From Bacteroidia bacterium (GTDB lineage: Bacteria; Bacteroidota; Bacteroidia; Cytophagales; Cyclobacteriaceae), in assembly GCA_030426345.1 (NCBI GenBank), contig JAUHYU010000036.1, positions 1 to 44,699 of the forward strand: a stretch of DNA of 44,699 nt. Direction: 5' to 3'. Under the pieces are notes generated by a model, which did not search any database, was not told where the DNA came from, and worked only from the letters and a program-made list of their open reading frames with translations. Positions 8,226 through 17,678 of this stretch are shown in pieces; position 1 is the stretch's first letter, and each line of letters starts with the position of its first letter. Both the position numbers and the translations under genes were made by a program.

Positions 8226-9197
8226 CTAATCTACCTCAAACTGCTCTTTGATAAATTCAAGAGTTCTTTTTTCAGCCCAACTTTGTTTTTGTCCCGGTCG
8301 CCAATATCCCATATGTCCGCCATTTTGCGGAGTTTCTAAATAGAAAAATGGATGATTTTTTGCCTGTTCAAATGGATAGCAGTCATCCGGAAACATCGGG
8401 TCATTAATGGAATTTACAAGTAGAGTCGGTCGCTTAATCCCATCAATATAGTTACTGGCACTGGCGTAGGAATAAAATTCTTCTACATTGGAAAAACCCG
8501 AAAGAGGTGCCGAATATCTACTGTCAAATTCATAAAATGAATTGATGGCATCAATACCCGAAGTTTCGATTATATCTGGAAATTGCTCAGCTTTGACCTT
8601 TATTTTATTTTTTAGTTTGCCCAAAAATCGATTGAGATAAAGTTTGTTGTCTGGATCAGAAAGTTGTTTGGCGCATGATCCAAGTTGGCAGGGTGTTGAA
8701 AATGCAATACCTCCAATGATCTCTTTGGGTAGATTTTTGCCATTTTCTCCTAAATACTTTATCGTTAGGCTTCCTCCCATGCTAAAACCAACCAACAGAA
8801 TCTGCTTATATTCCATGGGTTTTGAGTGCATTATCACCTCTTCCAAATCCTCTGTGGCACCATGATGGTAGAGCTTTGGTGTCAAATTTATGTCCTGGCT
8901 ACAGCTGCGGCAATTCCAAGAGCAAACATCCCATTGAGCGTTTTGCAAGGCGTGCGCCATGCCACGCATATAATACTTATCAGAATGCCCCTCTAATCCA
9001 TGGGATAAAATGGCGATTCGATAATTTGAGTTTTGCAAATAATCCAAATCTAGAAAATCGCCATCTCGAGTGGTGATCCTGTGGCGCTGGTAGGGCAGGG
9101 GTTTCGGCTTGCGCAAAATCCCTGGAACGATCGTTTCGATGTGGTTGTTGTAGAGCCAAAAGGGTGCCTTGTATGTCGAATGTTTTATGACTGGCAT
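8226..9197 (-). CDS. YheT-family alpha/beta hydrolase
   Basis: A 323-residue cytoplasmic alpha/beta hydrolase of the YheT/ABHD1-3 type (esterase/lipase-like). The opening APFWLYNNHIETIVPGILR and SHGLEGHSDKYYMRGMA are family hallmarks. The catalytic triad can be read as Ser in GFSMGG, Asp in NSINDPMFPDD and His in NGGHMGYW. No signal peptide is present. It converges on the DinB-like gene with only 8 bp between stop codons. The substrate is not indicated; lipid or polyhydroxyalkanoate-type esters are common guesses for the family. Confidence 0.9.
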   Translation of the reverse strand: MPVIKHSTYKAPFWLYNNHIETIVPGILRKPKPLPYQRHRITTRDGDFLDLDYLQNSNYRIAILSHGLEGHSDKYYMRGMAHALQNAQWDVCSWNCRSCSQDINLTPKLYHHGATEDLEEVIMHSKPMEYKQILLVGFSMGGSLTIKYLGENGKNLPKEIIGGIAFSTPCQLGSCAKQLSDPDNKLYLNRFLGKLKNKIKVKAEQFPDIIETSGIDAINSFYEFDSRYSAPLSGFSNVEEFYSYASASNYIDGIKRPTLLVNSINDPMFPDDCYPFEQAKNHPFFYLETPQNGGHMGYWRPGQKQSWAEKRTLEFIKEQFEVD

Positions 9198-9296
9198 TTG
9201 CTAAAAAAAGTACTTTAATTCCATGAATTTTTTGAAGGTTCAAAAATAACGAATTAGAATTTACTTGCCGGTAATTATCATTGTAGCACAAAAAAA

Positions 9297-9320
9297 GCGG
9301 CATATCAATTGATATGCCGC
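9297..9320 (-). terminator. Rho-independent terminator after glutamine synthetase
   Basis: A perfect 24-bp palindrome (GCGGCATATCAA / TTGATATGCCGC), followed on the minus strand by a run of seven T, 23 bp past the glutamine synthetase stop. Confidence 0.9.
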
Positions 9321-9343
9321 TTTTCGTATTTGATTTGCATTTT

Positions 9344-11506
9344 CTAATGAAGGAACAGCATTTCGCGGTATTTGACCAATGGCCAATCTTCATCACCTAC
9401 AAACAATTCCAGTTTGTCCACATGATATCTGATTTTTTCAAAATACTTATGCTTGATATTCTTACAGTATTCAATGGATTTTTTGCGGCTATCTTCGATC
9501 TTGTTGATGCGTCTACGTTCATCGATCATTGCCAAAACCCCAGTTTTTACTCCTTCGCTGTGTTCGGTTATTTTTCTGATCACATTCAAGGTAGATTCGT
9601 TATCAAGACCGATTTCTTTGAGCCCTTTTGCGGCATCAATCAGTTTCATTTGATATTTAACTACAGTTGGGAGGATATGATTTAGTGCCAAATCACCCAT
9701 AACCCGTGATTCGATTTGCACTTTCATAATATAATTTTCCCAAAGAATTTCATTTCTCGCCTCCAACTCTCTTTCTGACAATACATTATAGCAGCCAAAT
9801 ACTTCTTTGCTTTCTTTTGTCAGGAAGGCATCTAAAGCTTCTGGAGTATCCTTTATATTAGATAGTCCTCTCTTTTTGGCTTCTTTCACCCATTCGTCAG
9901 AATAGCCGTCGCCTTCGAATCGTACATTTTTGGATTCTTTAATGCACTTTCTCAATACATTAATGATGGCAAGACGTTTCTCTGTTCCTCCCGCGATCAA
10001 AGCATCTACTTCTTCTCTAAAATCATTCAACTGCTTGGCCACGATGGTGTTCAATACAGTCATTGGAATACCTGCGTTTTGGAAGCTTCCAACAGCTCTG
10101 AATTCAAATTTGTTACCGGTAAATGCAAATGGAGATGTTCTGTTTCTATCAGTATTATCGAGGATGATCTCCGGAATTTTATCGATTCCAAGTTTCATAT
10201 ACATATTATCGCCTTTCTCAATAGCAATATTGCCATTGTTCTCCAATTCGTCTAGAACAGCACTGAGTTGGGATCCAATAAATACGGAAATAATTGCAGG
10301 AGGGGCCTCATTGGCACCAAGCCTATAATCATTTCCTGCCGAAGCAATTGAGGCTCTTAATATATCTGAATATTTATGAACAGCTGCAATAGTATTGGCA
10401 AAGAAAGTCAAGAACATTAAATTTTCTCGAGCACTGCTTTTAGGCTGAAATAAATTTACACCCGTGCTGGTAATTAGTGACCAGTTGTTGTGCTTGCCAG
10501 AACCATTGATTTTGGCAAAAGGTTTTTCATGAAATAGGATTGCAAGGTCGTGGCGCTCAGCTACTCTTCCCATTACATCCATCATCATCATATTGTGATC
10601 TGTGGCAACATTCACTTCCTCAAATAACGGAGCTACTTCAAACTGGCTAGGAGCTACCTCGTTGTGACGGGTAGTTACCGGAATGCCAAGTTTATGGCAT
10701 TCAAATTCGAAATCTTGCATGAATGCAAATACTCGTGACTGAATAGAACCAAAATAATGGTCATCCAATTGCTGTCCGCGTGCTGGGGGGTGACCGAAAA
10801 CAGTTCTTCCGGACATTACCAAGTCAGGTCGAGCGTTGTATAATGCTTTATCTATGGCAAAATATTCTTGCTCACAACCCAATGATGCAGTAACACTTGT
10901 GATGTTTCTGTCAAAATATTTACAAACTTTGGTTGCTGCTTTGTCAACAGCCTCTAAGGCTTTTAGCAATGGTGCTTTTACATCCAGAGCTTCACCGGTG
11001 TAGGATACAAAGATAGTTGGTATGCATAATGTAGTTCCCCACTTAAACATTGGGGAACTAGGATCCCATGCCGTATAACCCCTTGCTTCGAATGTCTGAC
11101 GAATTCCGCCAGATGGGAAAGATGATGCATCAGGTTCTTGCTGCACTAAAGCACTTCCTTTGAATTTTTCAATACCGCTAATGCTGTCGAAAAAGGAATC
11201 GTGTTTTTCAGCTGTTGAACCCGTCAATGGCTGAAACCAGTGAGTGTAGTGCGTCATGCCATTATCTAATGCCCATGATTTTACAGCAGCTGCAACAGCG
11301 TTGGCTACTTCAGGGTTTATTTTTTTTCCTTTAGCTATGCAATTTTTCACATCCTTAAATACATCCGGGGCTAGTGTAGATTGCATTTGTTTTAGATCAT
11401 AACAGGTAGAGCCATAATAATCGGATACCTTATTAGATGGTAGTTCTGGAGTTTTAGAATGTCTTCTTCCTGCTTCCTGAACGGCGTTAAAACGAAGAAT
11501 TGCCAT
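9344..11506 (-). CDS. glnN: Glutamine synthetase type III
   Basis: A 720-residue type III glutamine synthetase, the large form common in Bacteroidota, which makes glutamine from glutamate, ammonium and ATP. Hallmarks are the GSIII segment TRHNEVAPSQFEVAPLFEE, NGSGKHNNWS in the ATP/glutamate site, and RLGANEAPPAIISVF. The open frame extends to GTG 11557, but ATG 11506 (MAILRFNA) is the conventional start. It ends in a strong terminator. The porin and ammonium transporter lie upstream on the same strand, separated by a small DUF4468 gene, which makes an ammonium assimilation block. A minus-strand -7-like TATTTTTG lies at 11553-11546. Confidence 0.96.
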   Translation of the reverse strand: MAILRFNAVQEAGRRHSKTPELPSNKVSDYYGSTCYDLKQMQSTLAPDVFKDVKNCIAKGKKINPEVANAVAAAVKSWALDNGMTHYTHWFQPLTGSTAEKHDSFFDSISGIEKFKGSALVQQEPDASSFPSGGIRQTFEARGYTAWDPSSPMFKWGTTLCIPTIFVSYTGEALDVKAPLLKALEAVDKAATKVCKYFDRNITSVTASLGCEQEYFAIDKALYNARPDLVMSGRTVFGHPPARGQQLDDHYFGSIQSRVFAFMQDFEFECHKLGIPVTTRHNEVAPSQFEVAPLFEEVNVATDHNMMMMDVMGRVAERHDLAILFHEKPFAKINGSGKHNNWSLITSTGVNLFQPKSSARENLMFLTFFANTIAAVHKYSDILRASIASAGNDYRLGANEAPPAIISVFIGSQLSAVLDELENNGNIAIEKGDNMYMKLGIDKIPEIILDNTDRNRTSPFAFTGNKFEFRAVGSFQNAGIPMTVLNTIVAKQLNDFREEVDALIAGGTEKRLAIINVLRKCIKESKNVRFEGDGYSDEWVKEAKKRGLSNIKDTPEALDAFLTKESKEVFGCYNVLSERELEARNEILWENYIMKVQIESRVMGDLALNHILPTVVKYQMKLIDAAKGLKEIGLDNESTLNVIRKITEHSEGVKTGVLAMIDERRRINKIEDSRKKSIEYCKNIKHKYFEKIRYHVDKLELFVGDEDWPLVKYREMLFLH

Positions 11507-11819
11507 AAAGTTTTTGTTTTTAATTATTAAGATTAATATTTGATTCAAAAATAGCACAAAATTTGCTTTTTGACACTAAAATGATGAAAAAAATAGCTTA
11601 TAAAACCATAAATTTCAAATTATTGCAGTTTTATAGCCTGTTTTTGGTTTAAAATTGCCACAATTTCAAATAAAGCGTGTTTTATTGAAATAGTTTTTTT
11701 AGCGCGGATAACTTTTTATATATTTTTATACCTTTTACGGTAATATCTCTTGAATTCAGTTTGATTAGGGCAGTGAAAACCTAAAAATGTGAAAATGAGG
11801 TTTATTTGTGTGAGGTTCG

Positions 11820-12401
11820 CTACCAGTTATCGCTTTTTATTATTTTCTTCGGTTGGTCGGTTTCTTTGTGTGATATTGCTCGAGTCAGGCTCTTGATTAG
11901 GTCTTGAGAATAGTTGTAAACTTCTTTGCGATGCTTAGCCCATTCCTTTTTGTTCAATCTAGAAACCTCCTTTTCTAAGGGTGTGTATTTTCCTGAAATG
12001 GATTCAAATTTTCCATACCTATTTCTTTTGTAAGGGTTGAAGATAAAATTGGTAATGGTGTATCTGCATTTTTCATCTTTGAATTCAAGTATCATATCAA
12101 ATTCCACTACACCACTTATGCTATTTTTTATGGATCCGAAATTATGCACAACTAGACTTCCTTTGTTGAACAAAGTATGTTGTTCATGGTTTTTATGTAG
12201 ATTGTTTTGTGTTGAATTATGAATTTTGAGTTGCTGAATATATTTTTCTCCTTTTTTGAAGAGATCAGCTTGATCAACCCCAGAAACTATGATTACATCA
12301 CTGAAAATATATTTTCCGGAATCATCAATGGGGAAAATGGGGTTTTGCGCAAATGCACAACTTGCGTTAAGGAGGAATACTATGAACAATGCTTTGCACA
12401 T
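11820..12401 (-). CDS. Secreted DUF4468-type protein
   Basis: A 193-residue exported protein, signal peptide ending in CAFAQ, resembling DUF4468 (TBP-like fold) proteins found only in Bacteroidota. The pattern is PIDDSGKYIFSDVIIVSGVDQADLF near the mature N-terminus, then a short beta-rich region ending DMILEFKDEKCRYTITNFIF. The C-terminal 60 residues are basic and probably flexible. The frame is open to TTG 12428, but ATG 12401 (MCKALF) sits right at the signal peptide and avoids the overlapping terminator at 12414-12448. It lies between the porin and glutamine synthetase genes. Function unknown. Confidence 0.7.
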   Translation of the reverse strand: MCKALFIVFLLNASCAFAQNPIFPIDDSGKYIFSDVIIVSGVDQADLFKKGEKYIQQLKIHNSTQNNLHKNHEQHTLFNKGSLVVHNFGSIKNSISGVVEFDMILEFKDEKCRYTITNFIFNPYKRNRYGKFESISGKYTPLEKEVSRLNKKEWAKHRKEVYNYSQDLIKSLTRAISHKETDQPKKIIKSDNW

Positions 12402-12413
12402 GAGATTAAAGTA

Positions 12414-12448
12414 AAAAGCTCTGCCCAATTGAATTGAACAGAGCTTTT
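12414..12448 (-). terminator. Terminator after BBP2 porin
   Basis: Ten-bp stem AAAAGCTCTG / CAGAGCTTTT with a 15-nt loop, 20 bp past the porin stop and ending in five T on the minus strand. Only 12 bp separate it from the next gene's ATG at 12401, so that gene's promoter must overlap it or lie upstream, or the gene is served by readthrough. Confidence 0.8.
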
Positions 12449-12467
12449 AAAATTGATGTATTAATAT

Positions 12468-13499
12468 TTAGAAAGCAAATACTGCGGCTAATAAGAACTG
12501 CGAAGCAGAACCAGTAGCTGCCATATCTTTATCCATGAATACGTCCTCATCTGAACTATCTAACCTGAATTCAGGAATAAATGTTAGAGGACCGGATTTG
12601 ATTGGCAAGGTCAATGTAAATGCGTTGTATGACTCAGCGTCTTTCCATTTGAAGTTCTCATACCTCAAACCAAGTGAGACTGCATCAGAAAATGCGTATT
12701 GAGGATATATGGCAACACCTGTAAATCCGTCTTCAGAATCGTCATCAAATTTGGCAGATGCATTGGCAAAGTTAAGTCCAAGATAGAACGCGTCAGATAT
12801 TTGATAACCTGTGGTAATGTCAAATTCCGTAACCTTACCAGGATCTCCAGTATAAAATGCCATTTCATGATCTCCAGTTATGAAGTTAAAATAGATATCC
12901 CAACCGTCGACTGGAGATACGGAAAGCTGAGCTCCAAAATCTGTAACTCCATTAAAATCCTGAAGGACATTCCAATCGTTAAATAAACCTACCATGATCC
13001 CTATATTATCTGTGATGGCGTAATCAGCTTTGATTCCGGCATTTTGGAAAGGTCCATTTGTAAATAGATATGATGTGGAATAGTTAAAGTTTCCAGCTGG
13101 TGAAATAACTTCATAACCCACAAATGTACCCATATAACCACCGGTAAGGGAAAGTTTATCGGTAAGTTCATAAGAAACATATAGGTTTTGGATATTCAAT
13201 CCATAAACTGAAGATTCACTTCTAGGTCCAAAGGAAATCTCACCTACAAATGATGCTTTTCCAACAGTTTGTTCCAAAACAAGATCAACCATACCTAACG
13301 AAACAGAGTTTTGCTCGTTTGCAAAGCTGGTCCAGATGTTGGAGCCCCCATCTTCATCCATATATCCGGATAAGTCATATTTCCAATATGTATCAACGGA
13401 TCCTGATATCTTTAGCCCACTTTCTTCTTCTTCACCTTGCGCTTTCGCGGCAAATGCAGTAACAGCTAGAGATAAAATAAACAATGATAATTTTTTCAT
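12468..13499 (-). CDS. Outer-membrane beta-barrel porin, BBP2/OmpL-like
   Basis: A 343-residue protein with a signal peptide (cut near AAKAQ), alternating hydrophobic/polar beta-strands throughout and a C-terminal strand ending in Phe (LLAAVFAF), as outer-membrane barrels do. Segments such as SGSVDTYWKYDLS, VGEISFGPR and GIMVGLFNDWN fit the BBP2 (putative beta-barrel porin-2) family. In Bacteroidota such porins often sit by amt genes, and here it is directly downstream of the ammonium transporter, which suggests a role in passage of ammonium or small nitrogen compounds. A perfect 24-bp palindrome lies between the two genes. Confidence 0.82.
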   Translation of the reverse strand: MKKLSLFILSLAVTAFAAKAQGEEEESGLKISGSVDTYWKYDLSGYMDEDGGSNIWTSFANEQNSVSLGMVDLVLEQTVGKASFVGEISFGPRSESSVYGLNIQNLYVSYELTDKLSLTGGYMGTFVGYEVISPAGNFNYSTSYLFTNGPFQNAGIKADYAITDNIGIMVGLFNDWNVLQDFNGVTDFGAQLSVSPVDGWDIYFNFITGDHEMAFYTGDPGKVTEFDITTGYQISDAFYLGLNFANASAKFDDDSEDGFTGVAIYPQYAFSDAVSLGLRYENFKWKDAESYNAFTLTLPIKSGPLTFIPEFRLDSSDEDVFMDKDMAATGSASQFLLAAVFAF

Positions 13500-13539
13500 T
13501 TCTATAAAATTTAAATTTGTAACTAATTCGATTTAGTAT

Positions 13540-13563
13540 AGGGTTGGACGACCGTCCAACCCT
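13540..13563. other. Hairpin between amt and porin genes
   Basis: Stem AGGGTTGGACG / CGTCCAACCCT, 11 bp with a minimal loop. On the minus strand it follows the amt stop by 7 bp and has no T run after it, so a full terminator is unlikely. It may be an mRNA-stabilising or processing hairpin that separates amt and porin expression. On the + strand it would be followed by TTTT, but no + strand gene ends here. Confidence 0.6.
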
Positions 13564-13570
13564 GTTTTAT

Positions 13571-14926
13571 TTATTCAACTACTATTGTATATCCTCTAAT
13601 TCCATGCTCATGGCTGTCTAATCCATCCATCTCATGTTCCTTCGATACCCTTACTCCAATGGTTTTCTTTAATACAAAGAAGATAAGTAGTGCAACTGGG
13701 AATGCTACAGCACCATAGGCTAATACACCAATTAATTGAGTCATGAAAGTGTGATCAGGATTGGTAGAAAATATGCCTACCGCCAAAGTGCCCCAGATTC
13801 CACAAGTCAGGTGAACGGAAACCGCACCAACCACATCGTCTAGTTGGAGTTTGTCAAGCATGACTGCTGATATAACAACTAATACTCCAGCAACTGCACC
13901 TATGAAAAGAGCCGAGTTGATGGATACGGTGTCAGCTCCGGCCGTAATTCCTACCAAGCCAGCTAAAATGCCATTTAAAACCATGCCTAAGTCCATTCTT
14001 TTGAACCTGACGTAAGAAGCAAGAAATCCAAATAATCCTCCGGTGCAAGCAGCCAAAGATGTAGTAACCAATACATAAGATACCAAATCAGGATCAGCAG
14101 ATAGGACAGATCCGCCATTGAACCCGAACCAACCTAACCAAAGTAGAAATACGCCGATTACGGCTAATGGAACAGAAGAACCGGGTTTATCGATTACCTT
14201 ACCATTGTCATATTTACCAAGTCTAGATCCGATTATAATAATTCCAGCTAATGCACCCCATCCTCCTACAGAGTGAACCAAAGTAGATCCTGCAAAATCG
14301 TAAAAGTTCATGGCGTCTAACCAGCCACCGCCCCATTTCCAGCTTCCTAGAATTGGGTATACAAGACCTACATAGATTAAGGTGAATATCATGTAAGCAG
14401 AAAGTTTTACCCGCTCAGCTATAGCTCCTGATACGATTGTTGCTGCTGTTGCAGCAAACATACCTTGAAACAAGAAATCCGTCCAGTACGTGTACCCGCC
14501 ACTGGCGTAGTCAATAGAGGCTCCACTTGTAGCAGGGTCATAGCCAATGCCAAATCCGGCAAATCCAAATATCCCATCTATTATGTTGAACTCACCTGGA
14601 TACATAAGATTAAAGCCGCAAAAGCAATAAGTTACAAGTCCGATGATTGGTGTGATGGTGTTTTTGAATAAGATGTTTACAGTATTTTTAGATTGACCAA
14701 AACCTGCTTCCACACCTGCAAACCCCAAGTGCATAATAAATACGAGAGCTGTTGCCAGCATCATCCAAATATTGTTTGCGGTAAATAGCGAGACGGCTGC
14801 TGCGTCTGCTACTTCCGCTGTAGCCGTAGCCACGTCCAATAACAAAACGTCTGATATTAAAGGTGCGACCTTAAATCCGGATAAAAGCTCCGTGCCGGAT
14901 ATCAAACTTGTAATCATAGTTTCCAT
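13571..14926 (-). CDS. amt: Ammonium transporter
   Basis: A 451-residue Amt/MEP/Rh channel with an N-terminal hydrophobic extension and about 11 membrane helices. The two pore histidines are visible in STLVHSVGGWGAL and SVHLTCGIWG. The signature DFAGSTLVHSVGG matches the family. Its C-terminal tail is cytoplasmic and short (RVSKEHEMDGLDSHEHGIRG). No PII (glnB/glnK) gene lies beside it here, although many amt genes have one. The porin gene follows on the same strand. A candidate minus-strand -7 box, TACTTTTG, lies at 15080-15073. Confidence 0.95.
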   Translation of the reverse strand: METMITSLISGTELLSGFKVAPLISDVLLLDVATATAEVADAAAVSLFTANNIWMMLATALVFIMHLGFAGVEAGFGQSKNTVNILFKNTITPIIGLVTYCFCGFNLMYPGEFNIIDGIFGFAGFGIGYDPATSGASIDYASGGYTYWTDFLFQGMFAATAATIVSGAIAERVKLSAYMIFTLIYVGLVYPILGSWKWGGGWLDAMNFYDFAGSTLVHSVGGWGALAGIIIIGSRLGKYDNGKVIDKPGSSVPLAVIGVFLLWLGWFGFNGGSVLSADPDLVSYVLVTTSLAACTGGLFGFLASYVRFKRMDLGMVLNGILAGLVGITAGADTVSINSALFIGAVAGVLVVISAVMLDKLQLDDVVGAVSVHLTCGIWGTLAVGIFSTNPDHTFMTQLIGVLAYGAVAFPVALLIFFVLKKTIGVRVSKEHEMDGLDSHEHGIRGYTIVVE

Positions 14927-15072
14927 AGCGATAAAAGTTAATGTAAGCGATTAAATAATGGTTAAATAAAATTTTATAAATAACTAAATAATATAACTTA
15001 TAAATGGTACTTGTTTTAATAACTAACTGTTCTGTCAAATCATTGACGATGTTGTATCCATTTGTTTCGTAA

Positions 15073-15080
15073 CAAAAGTA
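15073..15080 (-). promoter_or_regulatory. Candidate amt -7 element
   Basis: The minus strand reads TACTTTTG, fitting the Bacteroidota TAnnTTTG element, about 147 bp before the amt start. No convincing TTG appears at the -33 spacing, so the call is weak. Confidence 0.3.
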
Positions 15081-15787
15081 GATGGTGTATTCAATATTTT
15101 AAAATTTATAAAAATAAATACACTTTGGTTAGTTAATGGCATGAATTATTGCTGAATATTGAATATGTGTCACGGTTATATAGTTAATTTTGTCAAATTA
15201 TTATTAAAGCCATAATTGTGTTTGAGAACCTGTAAAAAAATAAAATGTATTATACATATAAATAATATGATTATATAAATATACATAAGCGCTATTGTAT
15301 ATAATAATGCACAAAATGTTAGTTGTGGGTAAAAAATATACTTAGATATAATATAAAAGTGAAATACAACTTATAATATGGTAAAAAATATGGCTATATG
15401 TGGTAAATATGTATTACGATCATGTTTTTAAGGTCAAAAAATGCTTATATATATTTCTGGGTTGAATAATGCTATTTTTTATAAATATTTATGTATTAAC
15501 ATATGTATATAACATAATAAAAGTAGAATATATCCAGATGTTAGGGTTCTATTTGATAGATGCGTATTTAGAAGGGTTTTAGAAAAGATGAGTCTGATGT
15601 AGTAGAAGCGATTTATCTAGGTGTTGATTGAAATATAGAATTATTTATTAGAATAATACAAAACCGTATCGCTTTTTGGATTGACGTTGTGTTTTTTTAA
15701 TAGCCATGTATGATAATATAAAAATTAAGTCTTGGTTGTTATTAACGCTATTGGTAACTTATATATCCCTAATAAATTTGATTTGAG

Positions 15788-15823
15788 CTACACCTTAGTA
15801 TGGTGTGGATAATTGTTTTTTTT
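15788..15823 (+). terminator. Terminator-like hairpin in gene-free region
   Basis: Stem CTACACC / GGTGTGG (7 bp with one G-U pair), 7-nt loop, then eight T after 7 nt. No annotated gene ends upstream on this strand, so it may end a small RNA or be incidental. Confidence 0.4.
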
Positions 15824-15893
15824 AGGGTTTTCTAATGGAAATTCTATTTATATTAGGAAATTAAATCTTTAAATAATACAAAAATAAAACTGT

Positions 15894-16214
15894 ATGGGGA
15901 ACTTCGACACTATACAAAATTGTGAGCAGCATTTTTGCAAATGGATTAAAGTTCGTTTGCATGAACACGGAATCCATGCTGATTATCATGAGAATTTAAC
16001 CGAATTGCTACATCATCATTCAGCACATTTAGATATAATGGAGCAACATATAAAGCCACTTAAAAGGTGGTGCAAGATTAAAAACGAATGCTATGAGCTG
16101 ACTGGGGATTTGGATGACGTCGCTGCTTTTGATGAACCACAGATCAACGAATTGATGGAAAAAATAGCCTTTGAAGGACAAATATTGCTCTTGACAATGC
16201 AAGACAAAAAGTAA
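15894..16214 (+). CDS. Hypothetical protein, 106 residues
   Basis: Not recognised. A soluble, probably helical protein with no signal peptide or membrane segment. It is rich in His (EHGIHADYHEN, LLHHHSAHLDIMEQH) and Cys (NCEQHFCKW, RWCKIKNECY), so metal binding is possible but unproven. ATG follows the long AT-rich region, and the SpmAB fusion gene starts 125 bp downstream on the same strand. A copy of the dispersed motif lies just after it at 16231-16240. Confidence 0.6.
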   Translation: MGNFDTIQNCEQHFCKWIKVRLHEHGIHADYHENLTELLHHHSAHLDIMEQHIKPLKRWCKIKNECYELTGDLDDVAAFDEPQINELMEKIAFEGQILLLTMQDKK

Positions 16215-16339
16215 TTGAGTCAGGTTGTTTCATGGATTTTAGAAGCTTTTTATTCAGTTCGTGCCACATAACTTTACTTATATGGTGGAATGCCCTATTT
16301 TGTGATTTTTTTACAGCAAAATAGCTGAACGCAAAATAT

Positions 16340-17572
16340 ATGGTGCTCAATTATATTTGGATTTCGTTTTTTCTTATTGCCTTCGTTGTTGGACTTGCAC
16401 GACTTATTTTTTTAGGTGATGTAGACATTTTCCCAAATCTGTTCAGTTCAACTATGGAAATGGCAAAATTGGGCTTTGATATTTCTCTTGGCTTGACGGG
16501 AGCTATGACCCTTTGGTTAGGAATAATGAAAATTGGGGAAAACGGAGGAGTTGTTTCTATTTTTTATCGCTTAACAGGACCGCTGCTTAAAAAACTATTC
16601 CCGGATATTCCTGAAAACCACAAACTATTTGGGCCTTTGATCATGAATGTTTCAGCAAATATGCTGGGATTGGATAATGCCGCTACTCCAATGGGGATTA
16701 AAGCCATGGAAGGAATGCAGGAATTAAATAAGGACAGTGATAAGGCATCAAACTCCCAAATTATGTTCCTTGTTTTGAATACTTCGGGTTTGACCATACT
16801 TCCAATCAATGTAATGGTCATTAGATCTCAAATGGGAGCAAGTGATCCTTCTGATATTTTTATACCTACCTTATTAGCAACATTTTTCTCAACGTTGGTT
16901 GGGTTAGTGGTGGTCTCCATCTATCAGAAGATTAACCTCCTTAACAAAACAATACTACTTTATATTGGGTCATTGACAATATTGATAATTGTATTTATTT
17001 TATACTTGAATACATTACCTCAGCAAAAAATTGCTACAATTTCATCCGTTGCGTCGAATCTAACGCTCTTTTCTGTCATCATACTTTTTATTGTATTGGC
17101 AATTATTAAAAAAGTTAATGTGTACGAATCATTTATTGAAGGTGCGAAAGAGGGCTTCTCAATAGCTGTAAAAATCATTCCGTTTTTAGTTGCCATGCTA
17201 GTGGCTATTGGGGTTTTTCGTACATGTGGTGCATTGGACTATCTAGTAGATGGTGTGAGATACTTAGTTTCAGTCTTTGGAATAAATACTGATTTCGTGG
17301 ATTCACTTCCTACGGCATTTGTAAGGCCACTAAGTGGAAGTGGTTCTCGCGGAATGATGGTTGAAACTATCAAAAATTTTGGTGTTGATTCATTTGCAGG
17401 CAGATTATCTTCGGTAATGCAGGGAACAACAGAGACCACATTATATGTAGTTGCGGTGTATTTTGGTGCAATAGGCGTGCGCAATACACGATATGCAATT
17501 ACTTGTGGTTTAATAGCTGATTTTGCAGGTATAATAGCTGCGATTTTTCTAAGTTATTTATTTTTTCATTAA
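16340..17572 (+). CDS. SpmA/SpmB fusion, nucleoside-recognition (gate) membrane protein
   Basis: A 410-residue polytopic membrane protein joining SpmA-like (about 1-200) and SpmB-like (about 240-410) halves, each with a gate/nucleoside-recognition domain. Typical segments are MNVSANMLGLDNAATPMG in the first half and TAFVRPLSGSGSRGMM with VMQGTTETTLYVVAVYFG in the second. In Bacillus, separate SpmA and SpmB act in spore core dehydration; the fused form is widespread in non-sporulating Bacteroidota, where its role is unknown (transport is the usual guess). It may be cotranscribed with the DUF7832-like gene downstream, although a hairpin lies between. Confidence 0.88.
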   Translation: MVLNYIWISFFLIAFVVGLARLIFLGDVDIFPNLFSSTMEMAKLGFDISLGLTGAMTLWLGIMKIGENGGVVSIFYRLTGPLLKKLFPDIPENHKLFGPLIMNVSANMLGLDNAATPMGIKAMEGMQELNKDSDKASNSQIMFLVLNTSGLTILPINVMVIRSQMGASDPSDIFIPTLLATFFSTLVGLVVVSIYQKINLLNKTILLYIGSLTILIIVFILYLNTLPQQKIATISSVASNLTLFSVIILFIVLAIIKKVNVYESFIEGAKEGFSIAVKIIPFLVAMLVAIGVFRTCGALDYLVDGVRYLVSVFGINTDFVDSLPTAFVRPLSGSGSRGMMVETIKNFGVDSFAGRLSSVMQGTTETTLYVVAVYFGAIGVRNTRYAITCGLIADFAGIIAAIFLSYLFFH

Positions 17573-17604
17573 ATTCTTACAATCATAAATCTCATAATTC
17601 CTCT

Positions 17605-17640
17605 GATTGTCCGTCTCCAATTTTAATTATAGAGACAATC
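17605..17640 (+). terminator. Possible terminator after SpmAB gene
   Basis: Arms GATTGTC / GACAATC (7 bp) enclose a 22-nt loop; eight T follow after 11 nt. It overlaps the doubtful TTG-initiated extension of the next ORF, which supports a later start for that gene. Confidence 0.4.
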
Positions 17641-17678
17641 TGTTATACTTGTTTTTTTTAATTATAAAAGGTTGTTGG

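Larger units (their letters stand above)
14927..15893. other. 967-bp AT-rich intergenic region
   Basis: No open frame of 60 codons is present on either strand. Base composition is clearly richer in A/T than the flanking genes, with runs such as ATTATACATATAAATAATAT (15248 onward). It holds the presumed amt promoter (candidate -7 TACTTTTG on the minus strand at 15080-15073) and one terminator-like hairpin at 15788-15823. Around 15588-15632 a short + strand stretch could be read as peptide, but it shows no start and no recognisable family. It may hold an sRNA ending at the hairpin. Confidence 0.6.

Noticed and set aside
15588-15632. Short + strand stretch that can be read as peptide (DESDVVEAIYLGVD)
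   Set aside because: No start codon and an early stop; no family recognised. A decayed gene is possible but not supported.
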